A stretch of DNA of 15,431 nucleotides, from the NCBI GenBank assembly GCA_049644265.1, contig JBARRO010000179.1, positions 1 through 15,431 on the forward strand, in the 5' to 3' direction. Positions 1 to 5,491 of the stretch are shown in pieces (the stretch's first letter is position 1; each line of letters opens with the position of its first letter). Under the pieces are notes generated by a model. That model did no database searches, was not told the origin of the DNA, and saw only the letters and a program-made list of their open reading frames with translations. The position numbers and the translations under genes were made by a program. The DNA is from JBARRO01 sp049644265. Lineage in GTDB: Bacteria > Bacteroidota > Ignavibacteria > UBA10030.

Positions 1-75
1 GCCGTCTGTCATCTGTTGTCTGCCCCCCGCCACCTTCCTTTCCCCTACAATTTTCTGAAACTTCCTTATTTTCTC

Positions 76-105
76 TTGCATATTTCCTCTAATCCTTTAT
101 ATATT
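76..105 (+). promoter_or_regulatory. Possible sigma70 promoter of glnK-amtB
   Basis: TTGCAT (76-81) is followed after 18 bases by TATATT (100-105), about 50 bases ahead of the glnK start. The -10 box is good and the -35 box is poor. I looked for the sigma54 pattern (GG...TTGC) common before nitrogen genes. TTGCA is present, but no GG lies at the required spacing. Confidence 0.3.
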
Positions 106-154
106 CAGCAATAGTTCTCACTATTCCTTGATTACATAAAGAAAGGAGGGTCGC

Positions 155-493
155 GTGAAGAAACTGGAGGCCATCATCCGTCCCCATAAGGCGGACGACG
201 TGCGTGAGGCATTGCTCGAAGCGGGATTTCGGGGAATGACCCTGAGCGAAGTCAAAGGTGTGGGCAGGCAGCGTGGCCACACGGAAGTGTATCGCGGATC
301 GGAATACCGGGTCGATTTCCTTCCCAAGGTGAAAGTTGAACTCGTGGTGCCGGATCCGAGGCTGGAATCGGCCATCAGCACCATCGTCAAGTCGGCCCGG
401 ACGGGGAACGTCGGAGACGGAAAGATCTTCGTCTTGCAGGTGGAAGAGGTGGTCCGTGTCCGTACAGAAGAAGTCGGGGAGGATGCGCTATGA
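155..493 (+). CDS. glnK: Nitrogen regulatory protein PII (GlnK/GlnB family)
   Basis: This is a trimeric cytoplasmic sensor of 2-oxoglutarate and ATP/ADP that gates the ammonium channel. At 112 residues it has the usual PII length. The T-loop reads YRGSEYRVDF and includes Tyr51, the uridylylation site in proteobacterial PII. The second signature, TGNVGDGKIFV (residues 83-93), forms the nucleotide site with R101 and R103 downstream. The start is GTG, chosen because a strong Shine-Dalgarno (AAAGGAGGG, 142-150) sits just ahead and MKKLEAIIRP is the classic PII N-terminus. Its stop overlaps the amtB start as ATGA, so the two genes are translationally coupled. Pairing with amtB favours GlnK over GlnB. 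Whether Tyr51 is modified here is unknown, as no uridylyltransferase gene is in view. Confidence 0.96.
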   Translation: MKKLEAIIRPHKADDVREALLEAGFRGMTLSEVKGVGRQRGHTEVYRGSEYRVDFLPKVKVELVVPDPRLESAISTIVKSARTGNVGDGKIFVLQVEEVVRVRTEEVGEDAL

Positions 494-1716
494 ACGTCAA
501 CTCCGGAGATACGACATGGATCCTTGTCTCGGCCGCTCTGGTTATGCTTATGACGCCGGGCCTCGCGTTGTTCTATGGCGGAATGGTGAGACGGAAAAAT
601 GTGCTGGGGACCATTCTCCAGAGTTTCATCGCGCTCGGTATCGTCACCGTCCAGTGGGTGCTGATCGGCTACAGTCTTGCGTTTGGTCCCGATTTTCATC
701 ACGTGATCGGCACCTTGCAGTGGGCGGGATTGAATGGCGTGGGGTTGGAGCCGAATCCGGACTACGCCGCCACGGTTCCTCACCAGGCGTTCATGATTTT
801 TCAGATGATGTTCGCTGTTATCACGCCCGCACTGATCACGGGTGCGTTTGCAGAACGATTCAAGTTCAGCACCTACGTGGTTTTCCTCGTTCTGTGGTCG
901 ACTCTCGTGTACGCTCCGCTCGCACACTGGGTTTGGGGAATTGGCGGCTGGATTCACAACCTCGGCGCGCTCGATTTTGCCGGAGGCATCGTGGTGCATA
1001 TCAGCTCCGGGGTGTCAGCGCTGGCGGCAGCGGTGATCGTGGGAAAGCGAAAGGGTCACGGGCACGAGCATATGCCTCCACACAACCTCACGATGACTCT
1101 TCTCGGAGCCGCATTGTTGTGGTTTGGATGGTTTGGCTTCAACGGAGGGAGCGCTGTGGCGTCCGGCGCGCTGGCAACTTCGGCATTCGTCGTGACACAC
1201 ATAGCGGCAGCCTCTGCAACCCTGTCGTGGCTGATCGTTGAATGGATGCGGAGAGGAAAACCGACTCTCCTTGGTGCAGCTTCCGGTTGTGTTGCAGGCC
1301 TTGTTGCCATCACACCGGCTTCGGGTTTTGTGGGTCCCATGTCGGCTCTCCTGATCGGCATCGGAGCCGGAGCGTTATGCTACTTCGGAGTCAGCGTCAA
1401 AAACAAATTTGGTTTTGACGACTCGCTCGACGCCGTCGGTGTGCACGGTGTGGGAGGGACGTATGGCGCCCTGGCGACCGGACTGTTTGCATCCAAAGCG
1501 GTCAATGCTGCCGGTGCGGATGGCCTGTTCTTCGGAAACGCTTCGCTGCTGGGAACCCAAATCATCAGTACCCTCGCCGGTGCTGCGTATGCGTTTGTCG
1601 CCACCTGGATCTTGCTGAAAGTTTTGGAGAAGGTGATGGGTCTTCGTGTTGCGCAGGAAGAAGAGGTCGAGGGGCTCGACCTGAGTCAGCATGGCGAGAG
1701 CGGGTACACGTTTTAA
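490..1716 (+). CDS. amtB: Ammonium transporter (Amt family)
   Basis: Inner-membrane ammonium channel of 408 residues, with about eleven hydrophobic segments. The pore twin histidines are visible: H170 in GGIVVHISSG and H319 in GVHGVGGTYG. D162, the conserved Asp of the recruitment region, precedes the first. The N-terminus (TTWILVSAALVMLMTPGLAL) is the first membrane helix as found in family members that lack a cleaved signal. The charged tail, rich in Glu (residues 388-396), is the cytoplasmic end that PII contacts in characterised AmtB. The start ATG lies inside the glnK stop region (4-base overlap), so the proteins are probably made together and interact: GlnK blocks the channel when nitrogen is plentiful. 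Confidence 0.96.
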   Translation: MNVNSGDTTWILVSAALVMLMTPGLALFYGGMVRRKNVLGTILQSFIALGIVTVQWVLIGYSLAFGPDFHHVIGTLQWAGLNGVGLEPNPDYAATVPHQAFMIFQMMFAVITPALITGAFAERFKFSTYVVFLVLWSTLVYAPLAHWVWGIGGWIHNLGALDFAGGIVVHISSGVSALAAAVIVGKRKGHGHEHMPPHNLTMTLLGAALLWFGWFGFNGGSAVASGALATSAFVVTHIAAASATLSWLIVEWMRRGKPTLLGAASGCVAGLVAITPASGFVGPMSALLIGIGAGALCYFGVSVKNKFGFDDSLDAVGVHGVGGTYGALATGLFASKAVNAAGADGLFFGNASLLGTQIISTLAGAAYAFVATWILLKVLEKVMGLRVAQEEEVEGLDLSQHGESGYTF

Positions 1717-1727
1717 AAAGGCAATTA

Positions 1728-1745
1728 CACAGAGGTCACAGAGGT
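1728..1745 (+). repeat. Tandem 9-base direct repeat (CACAGAGGT x2)
   Basis: CACAGAGGT occurs twice head to tail just after the amtB stop, followed by a related GAGG. It may be part of a dispersed intergenic repeat. No function is assigned. Confidence 0.6.
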
Positions 1746-1769
1746 TGAGGGCATGTTTGTATTAAAGGT

Positions 1770-1998
1770 TGGTATCGACTGCGCAAGAGCGTGCGAGGTC
1801 TCCATATTCTCCGCGGTTTGCACTTGACCACGAGCTTGTTCCAAGAACTGAGAATCTGACTGTACCACAACGTGAGAGATCCCGTCCGCCACCTTGCCTT
1901 TGGGCGGCACGTTCCCTACCTTTTTCCATGCTATCGGGACCGGCAGATCGGTCTCATGATAGACCTCCTGACTCGGCTGATGAAGGAGGTTTTTTGTT
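1770..1998 (+). ncRNA. Candidate structured RNA (6S-like RNA or terminator-controlled leader)
   Basis: This stretch has no convincing protein gene but nested complementarity. GAGGTCT (1796-1802) pairs with AGACCTC (1961-1967), closing a domain of about 170 bases. Inside, AACGTG (1869-1874) pairs with CACGTT (1908-1913), continued by CCGCC (1886-1890) with GGCGG (1903-1907). A separate 7-bp hairpin spans 1936-1955 (GGGACCG, 6-base loop, CGGTCTC). The 3' strand of the closing stem is also the 5' arm of a rho-independent terminator, so the two pairings exclude each other. Length, a closed end stem, an open middle and a small 3'-side hairpin resemble 6S RNA. The mutually exclusive terminator equally fits a riboswitch or attenuator for the gene at 2046. 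I recognise no known aptamer core. Confidence 0.38.
1963..1996 (+). terminator. Rho-independent terminator
   Basis: ACCTCCT (1963-1969) pairs with AGGAGGT (1984-1990) across a 14-base loop, followed directly by a run of T. It lies upstream of the gene at 2046, so it ends either a separate small RNA or that gene's leader. Confidence 0.75.
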
Positions 1999-2045
1999 TC
2001 TTCCAACCCCACCGAATTCGTCCGCGACTAAAACAAGGTGCCCCC

Positions 2046-2921
2046 ATGAACTTCAAACAGATAATCCGAGTACTGTTCCTCACCCTCATGTTTTTCAATG
2101 TTCCCGTTCTTCACTCTCAGGACCATCCGTTGGGAACGATCACCGTTCTTCGCATGAAGAATGTCAATGTCTCAAACGAGAATGAAGCGGCCCTGGCGGG
2201 GTTCGCGGCGAACCTGAATTCGGCACTTCGCGCGACCGGCTCCTGGAATGTGCCCGATTCGGCAGCCATTCAGGCCGCCCTCGACGATGAGGGCATCGAC
2301 GTGAACGACCTTATCGAATTGGACGATTATTTTAAGGCAGGGAAAGCCTTGAAAGCCGATTACATCGTAGTGGGAACCGTTATGCAGAACCTGCAGAATT
2401 TCCTCAGCCAGGCGAGAGTCTACTCTGTGAAGGACAAAAAGTTCAGAGGAGTGGTTCATGAGAACTTGAGTCCTCAGAGCCTGAAGCACTCGACGGACCA
2501 GATTGCATCACGCGTGCACTCCGTTGTGGAAAGCGCGACTCCCGTCGATTCTCTCTATGCTTCATTCCAGTGGTCGAAGGAATTTCGGTTTGCGTTTGGT
2601 CCAGACCGGCTCGATGTGAAGCCACCCGTCGTCTATTTTATTAATGATAATCCGCCGTTCGAGCTCAGTGTCAAGGTTCGGATGGATCTTACAGGCGGCA
2701 CATATGCCGTAACGGAATTCGATATCTATGCTGACGATCAGGTGGTCGCGGGGATTCATCCCGAGATCCTCGCTCCGCGCACGCTTCGCGAAAAGACGAT
2801 TTCGCTTGGAGGAAAGGACTTCTGTTTTCGGACGGAGGTCAAAGAACTTCGTGGACGATATGGTGACTTGATATCCTCTGCACTCATTGTTATCAGCGCC
2901 CGCTACTGCACTGAGAACTAA
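2046..2921 (+). CDS. Exported protein with CsgG/TolB-like N-terminal domain
   Basis: This is a 291-residue protein of unproven function. A signal peptide (MNFKQIIRVLFLTLMFFNVP, cleavage near LHS-Q) sends it out of the cytoplasm. The first half (GTITVLRMKNVNV, then SAIQAALDDEGID-like text and KADYIVVGTVMQ) has the alternating pattern of the CsgG/TolB N-terminal fold: a strand, an IPD/IQAAL helix, then a YIVVG strand. The second half is beta-rich with no family I recognise. The frame is open from 1872, but I start at ATG 2046 because the signal peptide begins there and the earlier ATG lies inside the structured RNA. AAGGTG at 2035-2040 is a modest Shine-Dalgarno. It may be controlled by the terminator just upstream. 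Confidence 0.75.
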   Translation: MNFKQIIRVLFLTLMFFNVPVLHSQDHPLGTITVLRMKNVNVSNENEAALAGFAANLNSALRATGSWNVPDSAAIQAALDDEGIDVNDLIELDDYFKAGKALKADYIVVGTVMQNLQNFLSQARVYSVKDKKFRGVVHENLSPQSLKHSTDQIASRVHSVVESATPVDSLYASFQWSKEFRFAFGPDRLDVKPPVVYFINDNPPFELSVKVRMDLTGGTYAVTEFDIYADDQVVAGIHPEILAPRTLREKTISLGGKDFCFRTEVKELRGRYGDLISSALIVISARYCTEN

Positions 2922-2926
2922 TCCTA

Positions 2927-2941
2927 GGTTAGCTGGCGAAG
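2927..2941 (+). repeat. Left arm of 15-bp inverted repeat flanking the lipoprotein gene
   Basis: GGTTAGCTGGCGAAG here is the exact reverse complement of CTTCGCCAGCTAACC at 3446-3460. The two arms bracket the lipoprotein gene and nothing else. The arm starts with GTTAG, as integron recombination boxes do, 22 bases before the lipoprotein start codon. Confidence 0.8.
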
Positions 2942-2951
2942 AAGGACCAAA

Positions 2952-3440
2952 ATGAAATTCCAGATCCCGATCTTGGTAGTCTTGGTCTGCACGACGGTTT
3001 CTTGTTCGCACAATTCTGTCGAACCGACGGTTTTCTTGCCGGATCTGACGTTCTCTTCGGTATCCTATTCGATCCCGCCAGGACCCTTGGCAGGTGTCCT
3101 TGAAGACACCCTTTATGTTCAAAACATAGGACAAGGGGAGTTCTATGGACTCCTTTATATCGCGCAGACTTCTGAAAGATACTACCAACGAACAGGCCTG
3201 TATGGAGAGTTTGGTCTTCTATATTCCGAATGGGATTCCAATTCTGTCAAGCCTGCCCGAATCGCAGCAGGACAAACCGTACGCCTGAAGTGGTTTAGTG
3301 TTGTCCCGAACGACACCAACGTCATAAGGTTTCATATCTCCACAGACACGATCGGCAGACCGCCGGGTATTGTACCACTGCCGACCTATCCGGAGTCCAA
3401 CTTCGGCAACAATGACTACTTGCTCACCATAACAAATTGA
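2952..3440 (+). CDS. Lipoprotein with CARDB-like domain
   Basis: This 162-residue protein carries a lipoprotein signal, with lipobox TVSC and acylated Cys at residue 18. The rest is one immunoglobulin-like beta domain matching the CARDB pattern: PDLTFSSVSYS at the start, LYVQNIGQG in the middle, IAAGQTVRLKW, and the ending YPESNFGNNDYLLTI, which is the ESNxxNN signature of CARDB. Such domains are usually modules of larger surface or adhesion proteins; here it stands alone. AAGAAGG at 2939-2945 serves as the ribosome site. The gene is bracketed by a perfect 15-bp inverted repeat and followed by an attC-like site, so it may be a mobile cassette. Partner and role are unknown. Confidence 0.8.
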   Translation: MKFQIPILVVLVCTTVSCSHNSVEPTVFLPDLTFSSVSYSIPPGPLAGVLEDTLYVQNIGQGEFYGLLYIAQTSERYYQRTGLYGEFGLLYSEWDSNSVKPARIAAGQTVRLKWFSVVPNDTNVIRFHISTDTIGRPPGIVPLPTYPESNFGNNDYLLTITN

Positions 3441-3445
3441 GTTCA

Positions 3446-3460
3446 CTTCGCCAGCTAACC
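3446..3460 (+). repeat. Right arm of 15-bp inverted repeat
   Basis: CTTCGCCAGCTAACC is the exact reverse complement of 2927-2941. It sits 6 bases after the lipoprotein stop and runs into the attC-like site. Confidence 0.8.
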
Positions 3461-3571
3461 CGTCGCTGACGCAAGAGAGTTGGGTGAAAAAGTCATTGCG
3501 ATGGAAAGACTAATTTCGGACAGTACGTTAATGAAGTGTACAGCGGCGCAGCTTAGCTCCAACCGTTAGGG
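3454..3571 (+). other. attC-like recombination site (integron cassette)
   Basis: The order of boxes matches attC. R'' AGCTAAC (3454-3460) is followed after a 5-base spacer (C3461 is shared) by L'' GCTGACGC (3465-3472), a variable centre, then L' GCTTAGC (3551-3557), a 7-base spacer and R' GTTAGGG (3565-3571). L'' pairs with L' with one unpaired base in L'', as in known attC, and CTAAC pairs with GTTAG. The text from 3551 to 3569 closely resembles the right end of the aadA cassette attC. R'' departs from RYYYAAC at its second base and R' from GTTRRRY at its last. No integrase gene is in the window. Confidence 0.4.
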
Positions 3572-3572
3572 C

Positions 3573-4115
3573 GTGCGCCTCGAGACTCACGTGGATGAAA
3601 ATAAAATAATCGAGCGAGCAACTGTTGATGGCTTCCTTGTATTGTATAACAGACGAATGGGAACCGATTTCCAAGTCACTGAATATGGCGACGCTCCCGA
3701 CGCGATTTGTCATGATTCTGGTGGGCATAAGCTGAACATTGAGATTACCATGACTGAGGATAGGCCACGTGACATCCAAGCTCAACTTGGAAGGTCGAAC
3801 CATAAGTCCTTAGAAGCCGTTGCAAAACAGTAAGAACGAGTCAAGCAAGGGCTCGAACGAGTTCAGTTTAGTTCACTGGATGGAAACGTGCTCGATCAAG
3901 CCGTCAATCGTGTTGCCAAGAAGCTTACAAAACGTTACGGCCCAAACACGGCTCTTGTTGTTCGCAATGCTTCTCCGATCCCGTGGAATTGGGACAACGT
4001 CAAGGATAAGTTCCTTGCCCGACTCGATCTATCCGCGAATCCCTTTGACATGGGCATATGGATCCTCGACTTTGAGAAATCCAGGCTCCATGAGATTGCA
4101 CGGCGCACTGCCTAA
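3573..4115 (+). pseudogene. Nuclease-like gene interrupted by an in-frame TAA
   Basis: One reading frame runs from GTG 3573 to TAA 4115, broken only by TAA at 3831-3833: 86 codons, a stop, then 93 codons. A start at GTG 3591 is equally possible. The first part has a helix (VDGFLVLYNRRMGTDF), then APDAIC and LNIEITMTEDRP, which resemble the D and ExT strands of a PD-(D/E)xK nuclease. It ends near LGRSNHKSLEAVAKQ. The second part continues as ERVKQGLERVQF and ends with a clean hydrophobic strand (NPFDMGIWILDFE). Because both halves read well in the same frame, a single base change such as TTA to TAA is likelier than two genes. A natural split with reinitiation at GTG/CTG around 3888 cannot be excluded. 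The substrate is unknown. It lies directly after an attC-like site. Confidence 0.6.
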
Positions 4116-4157
4116 CACTTTGCTCCCGCCAGAAGATGACTAACACCTCGCTCCCAA
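4110..4157 (+). other. Two tandem attC-like left half-sites
   Basis: GCCTAAC (4110-4116, overlapping the stop codon of the preceding gene) fits the R'' consensus RYYYAAC exactly. It is followed after 5 bases by GCTCCC. A second copy, GACTAAC plus 5 bases plus GCTCCC, starts near 4138. This is the same R''-spacer-L'' geometry as the site at 3454. No matching right half (GTTRRRY) follows; GC-rich palindromes do instead, so this may be a disrupted attC. Confidence 0.3.
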
Positions 4158-4206
4158 AAGGTGGAACACGGCGGGCCCGCCAAAAGATAAGGCGCGGCGG
4201 GCGGGC
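4122..4206 (+). repeat. GC-rich palindromic repeat cluster (REP-like)
   Basis: GCCCGCC (4175-4181) pairs with GGCGGGC (4196-4202) around a 14-base loop. Overlapping copies of CGGCGGGC and CCCGCC surround it. The motif CTCCCGCCA-AAGATG, seen at 4123-4137, recurs at 12179-12194, and ACGGCGGGC recurs at 4168-4176 and 12199-12207. This marks a dispersed family. Confidence 0.65.
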
Positions 4207-4250
4207 AACCCGACAGAAATAAACCGGGCGCGACATTCTGCACTCACAAA

Positions 4251-4421
4251 ATGAAACGACAAACCGCAGTAATTCTCTTACTCATTATTTGCCTGGTTCT
4301 CGCAGTCCTTCTGATAACTCAGACAATCACGCCCATCGCAGGCGGCGTGGTGTTTGCACTTTCACTGGCAACCATCGGCGTCCTGTCTCGCGGATTCGGA
4401 AAACGATCCGGAAGTCAATAA
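4251..4421 (+). CDS. Small two-helix membrane protein, 56 residues
   Basis: The frame reads MKRQTAVILLLIICLVLAVL, then LITQTITPIAGGVVFALSLA, and ends TIGVLSRGFGKRSGSQ before TAA. Two hydrophobic helices (about residues 6-24 and 30-46) are separated by a short TQTITP turn. Positive charges at both ends place N- and C-termini in the cytoplasm. No good Shine-Dalgarno is present; the leader is A-rich (CACAAAATG). The neat charge-helix-turn-helix-charge layout argues for a real gene, but I recognise no family. It stands between the accessory block and the cytochrome operon, same strand. Confidence 0.5.
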   Translation: MKRQTAVILLLIICLVLAVLLITQTITPIAGGVVFALSLATIGVLSRGFGKRSGSQ

Positions 4422-4630
4422 GAAAGACACAAAGCCCGGCTCTCCTCTACTCGCTGTAAACTCATTCCGCACTCAGCTGGTTCGAATTCTCCCACCAAGA
4501 GTATCTTCTATCCCAAATTTGAGAATTTCCGCGATTTGCCGGTAGCAAACAGTTGCATCGGGAAAAATCTTTCCCCAAAATTGATGACGACTGTCAAAAG
4601 GCAAAGACGTATTTTTTCGTACGGTAGAAC
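4422..4630 (+). promoter_or_regulatory. Upstream region of the cytochrome operon
   Basis: No gene is seen. GGGAAA (4560-4565) pairs with TTTCCC (4570-4575) as a 6-bp stem with a 4-base loop and no T run. TTGATGACGACTGTCAA (4581-4597) contains the half-sites TGAC and GTCA four bases apart and TTGA...TCAA outside, so it could bind a dimeric regulator. It lies about 35-50 bases before the start codon. A standard -35/-10 pair is not clear. At 4472-4497 the text resembles the end of a tRNA gene. Confidence 0.3.
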
Positions 4631-5491
4631 ATGGCTCACCGTGTGTTCATAATTTTTCTCGTGATGATCGGATGCACTTCAGCGATTGCTGTCGGCATCC
4701 ATGGCTGGTCGTATTATTGGACCCCGCTCGTCGACCGTCCATTCTTGCCCGAATATGCCGGGATGAAACCTTCCGGGCTCTACACGCACGGCCTCGGAAT
4801 CCTAGGCGCCTCCATGATCATCGCGGGCGTGGCAATCTATTCTACTCGAAAGCGCGTGCGAAGTCTTTGGAATCTCGGACGACTTTCTTCATGGCTCGAG
4901 TTTCACATCTTCCTGTGTCTCCTTGGACCCGTGCTCGTCGTCTACCACACAACATTCAAAGCGGGCGGAATTGCGGCCATCAGTCTGTGGACCATGCTCT
5001 CGGTTGTTGCAAGCGGGGTGATCGGAAGGTTCCTTTATGTTCTCATCCCAAGGACCGTGAAGGGAAGTGAAATGAGCTCGACGCAGATCAACGAGGAATT
5101 TGACCGTGTGAGCGTTGCGCTGCGCGGGTCGGAGCTTGGGGTCCAAATCCTCGACAACCTTGACCGGCAACTTGCAAAGGTTCAACGCCCCGAAACGTTG
5201 TCGGAAACGGTCCGTGTGTATTTTCAGCTCATGCGTGCAAAAAGACAGGCGGCAAAACGTCTTCGTGTCATGCTGGCACAAAGCCATCTTCCCGCTGAGC
5301 TGAGCAGGAGTTTATACAAGGCCGCAATGGCGCGTGCGTCGCTCATTCAACGCTCCGTGATATTGCTGCAGGCGGAAAAATTGTTTTACTACTGGCATGT
5401 CATCCATCTCCCCTTTGCCGGAATCATGTTTCTGACGCTCGCCGTGCACGTGGGGGTTGCGTTGTGGTTGGGCTACCGGTGGATCTTCTGA
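4631..5491 (+). CDS. Membrane di-heme cytochrome b-like protein
   Basis: This 286-residue integral membrane protein has about five hydrophobic helices, near residues 5-24, 52-70, 90-108, 116-138 and 257-280. H92 and H106 lie 14 residues apart on one helix and H259 and H273 likewise on the last. That spacing is typical of two stacked b-type hemes crossing a bilayer, as in cytochrome b and ferric-reductase-like proteins. A charged helical segment of about 100 residues (150-250, rich in Arg and Lys) separates the two haem-binding helices and would sit in the cytoplasm. As first gene of the operon, it is the natural link between the quinone pool (or the FeS flavoprotein at the operon's end) and the periplasmic cytochromes. 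Haem ligation is inferred from spacing, and I cannot name the family precisely. Confidence 0.8.
   Translation: MAHRVFIIFLVMIGCTSAIAVGIHGWSYYWTPLVDRPFLPEYAGMKPSGLYTHGLGILGASMIIAGVAIYSTRKRVRSLWNLGRLSSWLEFHIFLCLLGPVLVVYHTTFKAGGIAAISLWTMLSVVASGVIGRFLYVLIPRTVKGSEMSSTQINEEFDRVSVALRGSELGVQILDNLDRQLAKVQRPETLSETVRVYFQLMRAKRQAAKRLRVMLAQSHLPAELSRSLYKAAMARASLIQRSVILLQAEKLFYYWHVIHLPFAGIMFLTLAVHVGVALWLGYRWIF

Noticed and set aside
71..81. Sigma54 promoter before glnK
   Set aside because: TTGCA is present but the required GG element at the -24 position is missing.
121..999. Long open minus-strand frame (292 codons) across glnK-amtB
   Set aside because: It is the shadow of two certain genes on the other strand. 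Its translation is Arg/Ser/His-rich with no domain pattern.
336..1241. 301-codon plus-strand frame inside amtB
   Set aside because: Out-of-frame shadow of amtB in high-G+C DNA. The Arg-rich translation has no protein character.
1872..2045. N-terminal extension of the CsgG/TolB-like protein
   Set aside because: The extra 58 residues precede a clear signal peptide, and their DNA forms RNA stems and a terminator. The start at 2046 fits better.
3820..4143. Separate 107-codon plus-strand gene
   Set aside because: It is in a different frame from the nuclease-like gene it overlaps. The in-frame continuation after the TAA is far more protein-like.
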